DNA of 64,000 nucleotides from contig NZ_LBJC01000020.1 in NCBI RefSeq assembly GCF_004114535.1, positions 310,001-374,000 on the forward strand. The letters run 5' to 3'. The position numbers and the translations under genes were made by a program. This DNA is from Bradyrhizobium nanningense (GTDB lineage Bacteria; Pseudomonadota; Alphaproteobacteria; Rhizobiales; Xanthobacteraceae). Within the stretch, counting starts at the first letter, position 1; the number at the start of each line of letters is the position of its first letter. The notes below the pieces were generated by a model that made no database searches, was not told the DNA's origin, and saw only the letters and a list, made by a program, of their open reading frames with translations. Positions 1-8,854 of this stretch are shown here, one piece after another.

Positions 1-156
1 TGCTCGCAAGCAGTCCAGGATGGCCTATACGCCGATAGTCGAGCCGAAGATCAGTCCGTTTGATGCCCGGCCAAAATTGTCTCACCAAGCACTCAGGGTG
101 GAGCGACTGCCATTAGGCTGCTAGCGTTGTGTGTTGGGGGGACTGTGTCGGTCTAG

Positions 157-1458
157 GTGAGATCGTCGGCCTCGCCGGATATGGATCGATGGCTAAACCG
201 GGAGCGCACGGCGGTTGCGAGCTTTGGCTCGCTTCGAGTTCGACGACCGTGGGAGGTCACTTTGCCGTCACGATTGATATCGTTCGGTTCTACAGAGCGT
301 GCGTCCGGCGCCCAGGGCGCGGCCACCGGTTCTGTCGGTGGCGGAGATCAGTTCATCGATCTCGCGAACGACGAGATCATCCAGCCACTCTCATCAGTGC
401 ACGAGAGGGCGATGGTTACCGTCGATTCTGGGTCGAGCGGCGTCGTGGATCCCATTGGCCTTATGCCGCTCCGCAAAGCTGTTGCCGAAAGGCTCGCGGC
501 CCAGACAGGCCTCGATTGGATGGCGGAGGAGATCGCAATCACTGCCGGCTCAAGGGAAGCACTGCTTTATGCGGCGTTGGCCGTTTTAGAGCGGGGCGAT
601 GAGGTTATCATTATCCGCCCCTGGCAACCGTGGGTCCCAGCGCTGGTTCAGGCCGCTGGCGCAGTACCGGTGTTCGTCGATGCTCAGCGCCCGCGATATA
701 CTCCTAATGTCGGCTCAATCCGAGCTGCCGTTACATCGCGGACTAAAGCGATGATTATCAATTCACCCAACAATCCGACGGGCGCAGTCTACAGTCGAAC
801 AACATTGCAGGAGCTCGGCGAGCTTGCTGTCGAATTCCGAATATGGATCATTTCGGACGAGCGCTACTCAACATTAGTATTCACCGGTTTACACCGCCAT
901 GAGTCGATCGTCGTGGCGTACCCCGCCGTGCGACCGCGAACGATCATAGTCAATCCATGTTCGCAGGCGCTGGCGATATCAGGCTCTCGCTTGGGTTATT
1001 TCGCGGCTCCCACCGCCATCGTTTCCGCCGCAAGAAAGCTTCAGGGCTATGCAGCGATAACACCAAGTCGAGAGGCGCAGCAAGCTACGCTGAGCCACTT
1101 TCAGGTCGCCGGCGGCCGGATTGAGCGGGAGACATACCAACGGCTTTTCGGCGCTCGCGACATGGGTCTTAACATTCTTTCTAATCTACGTGATGTAACC
1201 CCACCTCGTGCCGACGGGGCATTCTTCTTCTATCTTGATCTGAACAGGCTTGCATCTGCTTTGCAGGACGAAGGTCGCGTTGGAGTGACGGATGATTTTG
1301 CAGGCTGGCTCCTGAAGCATACTAATGTGGCTTGCCTTGCGGGAGACGCGTTTGGAGACGTCAACGGCCTGCGACTCTCATTCGGCGCCCCACCGGGGGC
1401 ATCGGCGATCGGACTGAAGCGCATCGTCCAGGCGCTAAATAGCCTTAGGATCAGATAA
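157..1458 (+). CDS. PLP-dependent aminotransferase-like protein lacking the catalytic lysine
   Basis: Fold-type I aminotransferase (class I/II) by its motifs: NSPNNPTG near residue 205, DERYSTLVF near residue 235 for cofactor contacts, and a C-terminal GLRLSFG with the substrate-carboxylate arginine. The usual PLP-lysine motif (S-x-S-K-x(5)-G-x-R-x-G-Y) reads CSQALAISGSRLGYF near residue 271, so glutamine (CAG) replaces the Schiff-base lysine. The rest of the reading frame is intact and of normal length (433 aa), so this is not a frame artefact. The start is uncertain: GTG at 157 or ATG at 181, neither with a strong ribosome binding site. A carbamoyltransferase gene follows on the same strand after about 500 bases. 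It could be an enzyme in early decay or a PLP-fold protein with a non-transaminase role. No specific substrate can be assigned. Confidence 0.75.
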   Translation: MRSSASPDMDRWLNRERTAVASFGSLRVRRPWEVTLPSRLISFGSTERASGAQGAATGSVGGGDQFIDLANDEIIQPLSSVHERAMVTVDSGSSGVVDPIGLMPLRKAVAERLAAQTGLDWMAEEIAITAGSREALLYAALAVLERGDEVIIIRPWQPWVPALVQAAGAVPVFVDAQRPRYTPNVGSIRAAVTSRTKAMIINSPNNPTGAVYSRTTLQELGELAVEFRIWIISDERYSTLVFTGLHRHESIVVAYPAVRPRTIIVNPCSQALAISGSRLGYFAAPTAIVSAARKLQGYAAITPSREAQQATLSHFQVAGGRIERETYQRLFGARDMGLNILSNLRDVTPPRADGAFFFYLDLNRLASALQDEGRVGVTDDFAGWLLKHTNVACLAGDAFGDVNGLRLSFGAPPGASAIGLKRIVQALNSLRIR

Positions 1459-1961
1459 CCGCCGGTCCAGTCCCAGACGAAAGGCATGGATATGAATATC
1501 TGCGCTTCAGCTGATGATGGCACTCCGCAATGTACGCAGCTCCTATGTCCGTTAACGGCGAGCATCGGTTGAATTGTGACATCAAAGACCGCGATTCGTC
1601 GCCGCCTCTGGAGGTCACGTCTCCTGATCTGGTTTGGAAAGGATCGGTTAATGATCTCACTATCCGGTAAAGAGTTCCGCTGCACTCGTTCGCTCGACGT
1701 CGAAGGCAGCAGGTCGCATGCACGCAAATTGTCGCCGTAGGCGGGAGTGCTTGGTCCGAAACCGAACGCGTCCGGTGTCACGAATCGATCAAGTCGCTTC
1801 AAACTCCGACTTTGATCAGACAATCGCCAGCGATTCCTCTGATTGGAACTGGCCCAGAGCGTGCATCGTGACAGTGGGAGCCCATCTGAGTCTTGCGACA
1901 CGAGCAATAGTTGCGGCGCCTTCAAATCGGATGGATCACCGACGTTAGGTTCGGAGACAGT
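1459..1961. other. 503-base gap between aminotransferase and carbamoyltransferase genes
   Basis: I see no convincing gene here. Short frames carry no recognisable motif. A 17-base near-palindrome at 1760-1776 recurs exactly at 35716-35732. The last 12 bases hold the GGAG ribosome binding site of the carbamoyltransferase gene. It may contain a promoter, but no clear -35/-10 pair could be picked. Confidence 0.4.
1760..1776. repeat. 17-base near-palindromic repeat, copy 1
   Basis: AACCGAACGCGTCCGGT occurs here, about 185 bases upstream of the carbamoyltransferase start, and again exactly at 35716-35732. Its core (ACCG-ACGCGT-CGGT) is symmetric apart from two positions, which is the form of a dimeric protein-binding site. 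Function is unknown and chance is possible. Confidence 0.35.
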
Positions 1962-3716
1962 ATGCGCATCTGCGGCATTAAACTGACCCATGACGGAGCA
2001 GTCGCCCTTATCGAGGACGGACGGCTTGTCTTTTGTATCGAGCAGGAGAAGCGGGGCAATAATCCGCGATATCAAAAAATCAACAATCTCGATGCGGTTG
2101 TTGTCGCCTTGGCAGAGCACGGTTTAGATCCGCGGGACGTTGATCGGTTCGTCATCGACGGATGGTGGGGCGAGGTTGAGTCACAATTTGAGGTTTTCAG
2201 TGGGACTGTACCCATTACCCTTAAAGGGGCGCCGTATGTTGAGGGCGATGCCGAAGGCCTCCTCATAGCGCACGACGGCTCTGGGCTGCTGCTCAACGAG
2301 AGCGCCTTCCCTTACAAAAGCTATCCGCACGTGACAGCCCATGTGGCTTCCGCTTTTTGTACCAGCCCCTTCGCCAAGGCCGGGCAGCCCGCGTTCTGTC
2401 TGGTGTGGGACGGAGCTTCCTTTCCACGTCTCTACCATGTAGAGCGCCGCGCCGCCAGGTTCCTCGAGTGCCTCTTCCCGCTGATCGGGCATGCTTATGC
2501 TGCCGCGGGCTATCACTTCGGACCATACAAGCAGGCGAACCGGACCAAGTGGGACCTCGGTGTTGCGGGCAAGTTGATGGCCTACATCGCGCTCGGTTCA
2601 GTCGATGAAAGCATTGTCGGGGTGTTTCGGGAGCTCTACGAAAAGCACTTTAGCACGTTTACGGAGCCAGTCGGTCGTTGCAGCGAGGACGCCGCGCTTG
2701 AGCCTGTCCACGAGTTCTTCGATGCCAGCGCGCTACGGTTCAAAGCCAAAGCTCCCGAAGATGTGCTTGCTTCCTTTCATTGGTTCCAAGAGCGTCTGCT
2801 CGTTACCAAACTCGCGAGCGCTATACAGAGACATTCGAGGCTTCACGTGCGCAATCTGTGCATCGCCGGCGGCTGCGGTCTCAACATAAAATGGAATAGC
2901 GCACTACGAGCTGCCGGCTTGTTCGATGCTATCTGGGTGCCACCCTTTCCGAATGACAGTGGCTCGGCAATAGGTGCCGCTTGCTCCGCATTGGCGGCGG
3001 ACCAAGGCTTTGTACCATTGGAATGGTCCGTCTATAGTGGTCCAGCCGTGGAACGAGGCGGCGTGCCGCCCGGATGGGGCGGCTCACCATGTAGCATGCG
3101 TGAACTTGCAACGATTCTCGCCAGCAACAAGCCCGTTATTTTCCTTGCTGGCCGCGCGGAGCTTGGACCTCGGGCTTTGGGTAGCAGAAGCATACTGGCC
3201 GCGGCGACATCGCCGCGAATGAAGGACCGTCTCAACGACATCAAACTTCGCGAGCGCTTCCGGCCTGTAGCGCCAATATGCCTAGAGGATCGTGCGCCGG
3301 ATATTTTTAGTCCTGGAACGCCAGACCCTTACATGCTCTTCGAGCACCTAATACGAGCAGAATGGCGGGACAAGATCCCCGCTGTTGTGCATCTGGACGG
3401 ATCTGCCCGATTGCAGACGATTTGTCGGACCTCTCAGCACAAAATCGCCGAACTTCTTGTCGAATACGAGGCCCTCACGGGCATTCCGCTACTATGCAAC
3501 ACAAGCGCCAATCGCAATGGACGCGGGTTTTTCCCGAATGTGGCATCTGCCTGCCAGTGGGGCCGCGTTGACCACGTGTGGTGCGATGGTGTGCTGTGGA
3601 CGAAACTCGCGGGCGGAGACTCAGCGCCGGCCAACGGCATTTTTCTCTCTCAGCGCGCGGAGGCGGGACCGTACGACGAAGAGCGGATAACTCCCGCCAC
3701 AGGTCGTCTTGTTTGA
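1962..3716 (+). CDS. NodU/CmcH-family carbamoyltransferase
   Basis: Predicted O-carbamoyltransferase that transfers carbamoyl from carbamoyl phosphate to a hydroxyl group of a small molecule or glycan, through an adenylated intermediate in this family. It is 584 aa from ATG 1962, the normal length. That start is preferred over 1911 because a GGAG lies 7 bases upstream and the family begins with a Kae1-like strand such as MRICGIKLTHDG. The N-terminal half shows the Kae1/ASKHA pattern with IEQEKRGNNPRY, followed by GGCGLNIKWN and NDSGSAIGAA. The C-terminal domain has ELGPRALGSRSI and the arginine-rich stretch RERFRPVAPIC. Rhizobial relatives include NodU, which carbamoylates Nod factors, but no nod genes are visible here. 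Pairing with the aminotransferase-like gene suggests a small-molecule locus, which is inference. Confidence 0.85.
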   Translation: MRICGIKLTHDGAVALIEDGRLVFCIEQEKRGNNPRYQKINNLDAVVVALAEHGLDPRDVDRFVIDGWWGEVESQFEVFSGTVPITLKGAPYVEGDAEGLLIAHDGSGLLLNESAFPYKSYPHVTAHVASAFCTSPFAKAGQPAFCLVWDGASFPRLYHVERRAARFLECLFPLIGHAYAAAGYHFGPYKQANRTKWDLGVAGKLMAYIALGSVDESIVGVFRELYEKHFSTFTEPVGRCSEDAALEPVHEFFDASALRFKAKAPEDVLASFHWFQERLLVTKLASAIQRHSRLHVRNLCIAGGCGLNIKWNSALRAAGLFDAIWVPPFPNDSGSAIGAACSALAADQGFVPLEWSVYSGPAVERGGVPPGWGGSPCSMRELATILASNKPVIFLAGRAELGPRALGSRSILAAATSPRMKDRLNDIKLRERFRPVAPICLEDRAPDIFSPGTPDPYMLFEHLIRAEWRDKIPAVVHLDGSARLQTICRTSQHKIAELLVEYEALTGIPLLCNTSANRNGRGFFPNVASACQWGRVDHVWCDGVLWTKLAGGDSAPANGIFLSQRAEAGPYDEERITPATGRLV

Positions 3717-4773
3717 CGAATGCGATCGCCGCCGGCCTAGGGTAATCTTGGGAGAAGGCCACGATTTCGAGGGTCGAGATGATCACCTCGCTAGAGGGGC
3801 GGCGCGGTGATCGCTGGATAAGAAGGAGCGGCTTGTTGCAGTATCGCCCGCGCCCGGCGCCAGTTTCCGAGGCAACTCGCATCGTCGGTTTCATGTGAGC
3901 CAGCTGTTCAGGTGGCGCCAGAGCTTTGGAAGCACGTTGAAGCGAGTATAGCGCCGTTCGTGGGGGGCGAGATTGGATCGTCTGTGCCGCCGCGGGAAGT
4001 GGCCGAAGCTCCATCGACGACGACGGCGGCACGTCGACGAAGGGGCCAGGGAGTCATCGTGGTTGATCCTGGTACCGGGCACCGCATCCGGATCGATGGC
4101 GAGGTCGGCGCAGACGCTACTTCGCGTTCTCCATGCTTTGATCCGGTCCAGCACGTCGCGAATTGGGGCTTCCGCTCCGTGAGGGGAGACGCCTGCTGGC
4201 GGGTTCTGTCGGGCGATATCAGAAGGCGCGCTCTCGTGCAGGCGGATGGTCCTATCTAACCGTGCTCCTCGCATTCGCGGATGGCGCACGCTTCCTCCAG
4301 CACGTGGATCCTCTATCCCGCAGCGTCCGTGTTGTCGGCCTAGCTCAACAGTCATCACCATTGAAATCGACCCCGAATACGACGAAGGCCGCGTTTGTTC
4401 CGGCTGCCCCGATCTAACAAACAGATCGTCACCCACCAAGACGCAATAGACGTACTCTTCGTCTCGGCGACGGTGCGGGTATCGGCGGACGTACCCCCCT
4501 ACCGCGAGGGCGAGGGCATCGATCGCTGATTTGTCGCGCGTCGTCTTCGCGTCGAGCGACACGATCGGCGGGAGCCGGGGCCTATTCATCCAGCGCCGGA
4601 TTCAAGGACGGCCGGGGCTCAGCGCGCCTTGTATCTCCAGTGCCATTTGGGCAGGGCGAAGCGTCAATCCACGCGGTGCGCCGATCACCGCGCTCGGGGA
4701 GGTGGGACTAGCGCGGTTTGGCGACTCACGTTACCCATCATTTTGAGCCACCTCACTACACAATGGGAATGAA
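3717..4773. other. Degenerate region with a possible IS66 TnpA relic
   Basis: About 1 kb without an intact gene. On the + strand around 4040-4140, two frames together read GTGHRIRIDGEVGA then a run like TLLRVLHAL. This resembles the C-terminal end of small IS66-family OrfA proteins, where a short valine/isoleucine strand precedes xLRRVLxAL. The rest gives no recognisable motif in either strand. It is best described as decayed insertion-sequence debris, and the family assignment is tentative. Confidence 0.25.
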
Positions 4774-4956
4774 ATGGTTGCAGCTACCCGTGAACCGCCG
4801 GCCTCTGGTTACGCACTCGAAGTGGATGGCCGACTCAAAGCCGAATTTGCAACCAGAGACGGCGCCAGGGCAGGTGGAGAAGAACTAAAGAAACGTTTTC
4901 CCATGCTTCAAATCAGGATCTATGACGCGCAGACGCATGCGCGCGAGGAAATCTAG
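4774..4956 (+). CDS. Small conserved hypothetical protein (60 aa)
   Basis: A 60-residue soluble protein, with no signal peptide or membrane segment. GGGAATGAA just upstream of the ATG serves as ribosome binding site. It reads naturally, with a mixed charge pattern (YALEVDGRLKAEF, GEELKKRFPMLQIRIYDA), and ends EEI. I believe similar short proteins occur in Bradyrhizobium genomes, but that is recollection and could not be checked. A hairpin with a short T run follows 12 bases after the stop. The function is unknown; its position just before the ICE maintenance block may be incidental. Confidence 0.55.
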   Translation: MVAATREPPASGYALEVDGRLKAEFATRDGARAGGEELKKRFPMLQIRIYDAQTHAREEI

Positions 4957-4967
4957 ATCTTCAGACT

Positions 4968-4985
4968 AGCGGAATTTTCCGCTTT
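4968..4985 (+). terminator. Short hairpin terminator after the 60-aa gene
   Basis: AGCGGAA and TTCCGCT form a 7-bp perfect stem with a two-base loop, followed by TT. It lies 11 bases after the stop codon of the preceding gene. The T run is short, so termination strength is uncertain. Confidence 0.45.
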
Positions 4986-5430
4986 GCGCGTGCGGCTTCC
5001 GCCGCACCGGGCTCTCGTGAACCGAGCCGCTTTGCGTCTCGGCCATCCGGCTTCGATCCCTCGCGCAGGACTGGGGAGTTCCTCGCCGGGGGCACTCGGG
5101 AAAGGGGCTCGCCTCTCGGCGATCGCTATCGCTGCCCCGTTCCCGGGTGCCGCTATTGAACCGGTCTCGTCGCTGCACTCGGACCCGCGTGCCCCTTCGG
5201 GTCGCTATGCTCACGCTCTCCGGGTGCCATTTTGCGTTGAGGCGATGCGCCCTTGGCGCGCGCCGGGTGGGGCCTGCGGCCCCTAAAGCACCTCGAGGCC
5301 ATCCCGAAGAATGGAACGAAAGACGGAGCGCGTCGCAGATTTCGCATTCTGTCATCTGTGTGCGTGAGGAGCTCTCGCAAATCACGCGCCCTCGATTTCC
5401 CCTGAAAAAGCTTAAAGTGAGAGTGCCGGC
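4986..5430. other. GC-rich intergenic segment upstream of ardC
   Basis: There is no supported gene in this 445-base stretch. It is rich in short GC inverted repeats (for example GGCTTCCGCCG around 4992). A GATCGCTATCGC string here also occurs in the gap upstream of the relaxase gene near 21443. It may hold the promoter and long leader of the ardC transcript. Confidence 0.4.
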
Positions 5431-5443
5431 CGGGTTTTGCCGT

Positions 5444-5490
5444 GACGGGTTACAGGCTGCGAGAGAGGCTCGCGGCGCCCGTCGCGGAGA
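5444..5490 (+). promoter_or_regulatory. Nested-hairpin leader motif, copy 1 (ardC)
   Basis: An outer stem GACGGG (5444-5449) with CCCGTC (5478-5483) encloses a 21-base hairpin at 5456-5476 with stem GCTGCGAG/CTCGCGGC and loop AGAGG. The ribosome binding site GGAGA (5486-5490) starts two bases after the outer stem and is 6 bases from the ATG. The same arrangement precedes parB at 6501-6549 with compensating base changes, so this is probably a structured RNA controlling translation. Confidence 0.65.
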
Positions 5491-5496
5491 TCCGTT

Positions 5497-6447
5497 ATGT
5501 CCAGACACTATCTTCGGGCACGCGCCGGCGAGGACCGGACCAGCCTTTATGACGAAATCACCAACAAAATTATCGGCGAGCTTGAAGTCGGCCGCGTCCC
5601 GTGGGTACAGCCTTGGGGTTCGACGGCGGCGGCGTCATTGGCCATGCCGAAAAGCGCCGCCACTGGCCGTCAATACAGCGGCATCAACGTCCTAATCCTT
5701 TGGGGGGCTGCCACCGAACACGCATTCACCGGTCAGAGCTGGCTCACCTTCCGCCAGGCGCTCTCGCTTGGCGGTCACGTCCGCAAGGGCGAGCGCGGCA
5801 CGAGCGTCGTCTATGCGGACCGCTTTGTGCCGGCCGACGAAAAGCGGCGCGCCCGCGAAACAGGTGACGAAGCCCAGGCCATCCCGTTCCTCAAGCGGTT
5901 CACGGTCTTCAATATCGACCAGTGCGAGGGCTTGCCTTCGGAGATCGCAACGACGCCACCTCCGCCGCCTGGCCTGATCGAGCCAAAGATTGAATACCTG
6001 ATCAAGGCGACCGGGATCGACTTCCGCATTGGCGGCAACCGCGCCTTCTATATGCCGGCAGAAGATTATGTGCAGGTACCGCCACCACAAGCCTATTTCG
6101 AGCCGATCAACTGGCATCGGACGGCCCTTCACGAGCTGGCGCATGCTAGCGGCCATACATCGCGTCTGAATCGCGATTTGTCGGGAAGCTACGGAAGCAA
6201 GAAGTATGCCTTTGAGGAATTGATCGCGGAGATATCGTCCGCATTCGGATGCGCCTCGCTCGGCATCGTGCCGACGGTGCGGCACGCCGACTATATCGGC
6301 TCCTGGCTTGAGGTGCTGCGAGAGGACAATCGTGCCATTGTGCGAGCTGCCTCGCAAGCCAGCAAGGTTGCGGACTATCTCCTTGGGTTCTTGCCGGAGG
6401 AGGTTGGCGACATGACGACGGAGAGAGCGGAACAGGAGGCAGCGTGA
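5497..6447 (+). CDS. ardC: ArdC-like antirestriction / ssDNA-binding protein
   Basis: ArdC-family protein (316 aa) with an N-terminal ssDNA-binding domain (YDEITNKIIGELEVGRVPW at residues 13-31) and a C-terminal zincin-like domain. The metal-binding motif is HELAHASGH near residue 211. Members protect incoming single-stranded DNA of conjugative elements from restriction in the recipient. ATG 5497 has GGAGA at a 6-base spacing directly behind a structured leader. It is the first gene of a same-strand block with parB, the helicase and the Toprim gene. A second copy of the same leader lies in front of the next gene, which points to coordinated translational control of the pair. Confidence 0.88.
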   Translation: MSRHYLRARAGEDRTSLYDEITNKIIGELEVGRVPWVQPWGSTAAASLAMPKSAATGRQYSGINVLILWGAATEHAFTGQSWLTFRQALSLGGHVRKGERGTSVVYADRFVPADEKRRARETGDEAQAIPFLKRFTVFNIDQCEGLPSEIATTPPPPPGLIEPKIEYLIKATGIDFRIGGNRAFYMPAEDYVQVPPPQAYFEPINWHRTALHELAHASGHTSRLNRDLSGSYGSKKYAFEELIAEISSAFGCASLGIVPTVRHADYIGSWLEVLREDNRAIVRAASQASKVADYLLGFLPEEVGDMTTERAEQEAA

Positions 6448-6500
6448 GGGTCTCCTCGGCCACCGCGAGTAAGCGAGTGAGAGGGCAGGGTCGTTTTTCG

Positions 6501-6549
6501 CGACGGGTTGAAGGCCGAGAGAGAGGCTCACGGCTGCCCGTCGTGGAGA
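6501..6549 (+). promoter_or_regulatory. Nested-hairpin leader motif, copy 2 (parB)
   Basis: The outer stem CGACGGG (6501-6507) pairs with CCCGTCG (6537-6543) around a 21-base hairpin at 6514-6534 (GCCG..CGGC with GAG/CTC and the same AGAGG loop). GGAGA at 6545-6549 is 6 bases before the ATG, exactly as in copy 1. Position 3 of the inner stem is C-G here and T-G in copy 1. Position 5 is A/A here and C-G in copy 1. The loop is invariant. Confidence 0.65.
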
Positions 6550-6555
6550 ATCGAC

Positions 6556-8673
6556 ATGACGAAGGCTGTCCAAAAGATCACCCTGTCGCCCTCACGCGAC
6601 ATTCCGTTCAACAAGCTGGTGCTGAGCCAATCCAATGTTCGCCATGTGAAGGCGGGCATTTCGATCGAGCAACTCGCCGAAAGCATCGCGGCGCGCACGC
6701 TCCTGCAGAGCCTCAACGTCCGTGCCGTCGTTGATGCCGAAGGGAACGAGACGGGCATGTTCGAAGTGCCTGCAGGCGGCAGGCGCTATCGCGCCCTCGA
6801 ACTGCTGGTGAAACGAAAGAGCATGGCGGAAACGCAAGCGGTTCCGTGCGTCGTCCGGGACCAGGGTATCGCGGAAGACGACTCGCTCGCGGAGAATGAC
6901 GAGCGAGTCGGCCTCCACCCCCTCGATCAGTTCCGCGCGTTCCAGCGCCTCCAGCAAGGTGGCATGAGCGAGGAAGACATCGCTGCCAGGCATTTTGTGA
7001 CGCCGGCTATCGTGAAGCAGCGACTTCGACTGGCCTCGGTTTCCAACAAGCTGCACGAGATCTATGCCGAGGACGGTATGACGCTCGAGCAACTGATGGC
7101 GTTCTCGGTGACAGCCGATCATGCTCGCCAGGAGCAAGTCTGGGAGCAGGTCAGTCGTTCGGGTTACGACGAGCCATACCAGATCCGGCGCTTGCTGACA
7201 GAACAAACGGTCCGTGCGTCCGATCGCCGCGCTCGGTTCGTGGGCCTTGAGGCTTACGAACAGGCAGGCGGCGGCGTTTTGCGTGATCTGTTCGAGCATG
7301 ACGATGGCGGATATTTGCAGGACCTTGCCTTGTTGGACCGTCTTGTTACCGACAAGCTGAAGCTCGAGGCGGAAAGGATCGCGACCGAGGGTTGGAAGTG
7401 GATCTCAGTGGCGGTCGATTTCCCCTACGGCCATACCAACGGCCTCCGCGAACTCGAGGGCAAACCTGTGGATCTCACCCCGGAGGAGCAGGCCACCATC
7501 GACGCACTCAACGGCGAGCATACTAAGCTTGAATCGGATTATCAGGATGCCGACGAACTGCCCGATGAGGTCGACCAGCGGCTCGGCGAGATCGAAGCGG
7601 CACTGCTCGCATTCGAAGACCGATCGATGATCTACGAGCCGGCCGAGATCGTCCGCGCTGGCGTCTTCGTCAGCATCGATTCCGAAGGGCGCCTATCGGT
7701 GGATCGGGGTTATGTCCGGTCGGAGGACGACATGTCCGCGATCGATCCTGAAGTCGAGCAGGGCACCGATGCGCAGCCGGTCGAGGGGAAGGAGGCAGGT
7801 CGCTCTATTCAGCGCACGGTCATCGCGGTCGCAAGTAGCGCTGCTGACGCTGCAGAAGATGATGAGGACGCGGCCAAACCTTTGCCGGATCGGCTGATGA
7901 TAGAGCTGACGGCGCATCGCACGCTCGCATTGCGGGATGCGCTGGCGGAAAATCCGGCGATCGCGTTCCAGGCGGTGCTGCACAATTTCGTGCTGACCGC
8001 CTTTTACCGGTTCTCGTCGACGGGGAGTTCCCTTGAGATCGGACTTCGCACGCCGACCTTTCCCGCTCAAGCCCCCGGCCTGAGGGAGAGCGCGTCCGCG
8101 AAGACCGTCGAGGCGCGGCATGAATCCTGGAAAGCACGGTTGCCGAAAGGTGAGAAGGACCTGTGGGATGCGCTCACAGCTCTCGACGGTGCCGCTCAGG
8201 CGTCCCTGTTCGCTCACTGTGCGTCATTTGCGGTCAACGCTCTCTACGAGCCAGCCAGCCGCTACGATCAGGGCCGTGTCTCCGCCCATGGTGTTCGCGC
8301 GCGTCTCGACCAGGCCAATGTGCTGGCGCGCGCGGTCGGGCTGGACATGGTGCAGGCCGGCTGGCGACCCACCGTCGACAACTATCTTGGCCGGGTCACC
8401 AAGCCTCGCATTCTGGAAGCTGTGCGAGAAGCAAGGGGCGAATCTTCCGCGCAGTTGATCGACCACTTGAAGAAGGCCGACATGGCCAAAGAGGCCGAGC
8501 GTCTTCTTGATGGTTCAGGCTGGTTGCCGGAACCGCTGCGTCTCGTCGATCCCAATGCGGCGCCAGTGGAGCGGGAGGTTGAAGCAGGCCCGCTACCCGA
8601 ATTCCTCGCCGACGATGAGGATCGGGAGAACGCCGGCGACGATGACCCGCAACAGCTCGACGCGGCTGAGTGA
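6556..8673 (+). CDS. ParB/RepB/Spo0J-family protein
   Basis: ParB-like partition protein of 705 aa starting at ATG 6556, chosen for GGAGA 6 bases upstream and because the frame before it overlaps the leader hairpin. The N-terminal ParB domain shows VLSQSNVRHVKAGISIEQL at residues 22-40 and the box-II type motif EVPAGGRRYRALE near residue 74. A central helix-turn-helix region includes VTPAIVKQRLRLA. A long C-terminal extension is rich in acidic linkers and helices. Single large ParB proteins without a cognate ParA are usual in this ICE backbone and may act in DNA binding or stability rather than classic segregation. Two hairpins, the second terminator-like, follow the stop codon. Confidence 0.85.
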   Translation: MTKAVQKITLSPSRDIPFNKLVLSQSNVRHVKAGISIEQLAESIAARTLLQSLNVRAVVDAEGNETGMFEVPAGGRRYRALELLVKRKSMAETQAVPCVVRDQGIAEDDSLAENDERVGLHPLDQFRAFQRLQQGGMSEEDIAARHFVTPAIVKQRLRLASVSNKLHEIYAEDGMTLEQLMAFSVTADHARQEQVWEQVSRSGYDEPYQIRRLLTEQTVRASDRRARFVGLEAYEQAGGGVLRDLFEHDDGGYLQDLALLDRLVTDKLKLEAERIATEGWKWISVAVDFPYGHTNGLRELEGKPVDLTPEEQATIDALNGEHTKLESDYQDADELPDEVDQRLGEIEAALLAFEDRSMIYEPAEIVRAGVFVSIDSEGRLSVDRGYVRSEDDMSAIDPEVEQGTDAQPVEGKEAGRSIQRTVIAVASSAADAAEDDEDAAKPLPDRLMIELTAHRTLALRDALAENPAIAFQAVLHNFVLTAFYRFSSTGSSLEIGLRTPTFPAQAPGLRESASAKTVEARHESWKARLPKGEKDLWDALTALDGAAQASLFAHCASFAVNALYEPASRYDQGRVSAHGVRARLDQANVLARAVGLDMVQAGWRPTVDNYLGRVTKPRILEAVREARGESSAQLIDHLKKADMAKEAERLLDGSGWLPEPLRLVDPNAAPVEREVEAGPLPEFLADDEDRENAGDDDPQQLDAAE

Positions 8674-8679
8674 CACAGA

Positions 8680-8703
8680 GCGGGATGGCTCGGGCCATCC
8701 CGC
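8680..8703 (+). other. Perfect 10-bp hairpin after parB
   Basis: GCGGGATGGC (8680-8689), loop TCGG, GCCATCCCGC (8694-8703). It is a very stable stem seven bases after the parB stop and directly before the terminator hairpin. It may stabilise the mRNA 3' end. Confidence 0.6.
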
Positions 8704-8711
8704 AGTTGCCT

Positions 8712-8744
8712 GGGGACCGGTGTGCAACGCCGGTCCCCATTTTT
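8712..8744 (+). terminator. Rho-independent terminator after parB
   Basis: GGGGACCGG (8712-8720) pairs perfectly with CCGGTCCCC (8730-8738), followed by ATTTTTA. This is the most canonical terminator in the window and separates the ardC-parB unit from the helicase unit. Confidence 0.8.
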
Positions 8745-8761
8745 ATGGGCGAGCGCTGAGA

Positions 8762-8841
8762 GGGAGAGCAGGGCCGGCGAGGTTTGAATTGCCGTGGTCT
8801 TAAGGGGAGCGCCGCGCGGTTCGATCTGTTCCTGCTCTCCC
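8762..8841 (+). promoter_or_regulatory. Long-range 11-bp inverted repeat in helicase leader
   Basis: GGGAGAGCAGG (8762-8772) is the exact reverse complement of CCTGCTCTCCC (8831-8841), with 58 bases between. The right arm ends 13 bases before the helicase ATG. In RNA the pairing would close a large loop beside the translation start. Confidence 0.5.
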
Positions 8842-8854
8842 GAGAAATCCTGCC

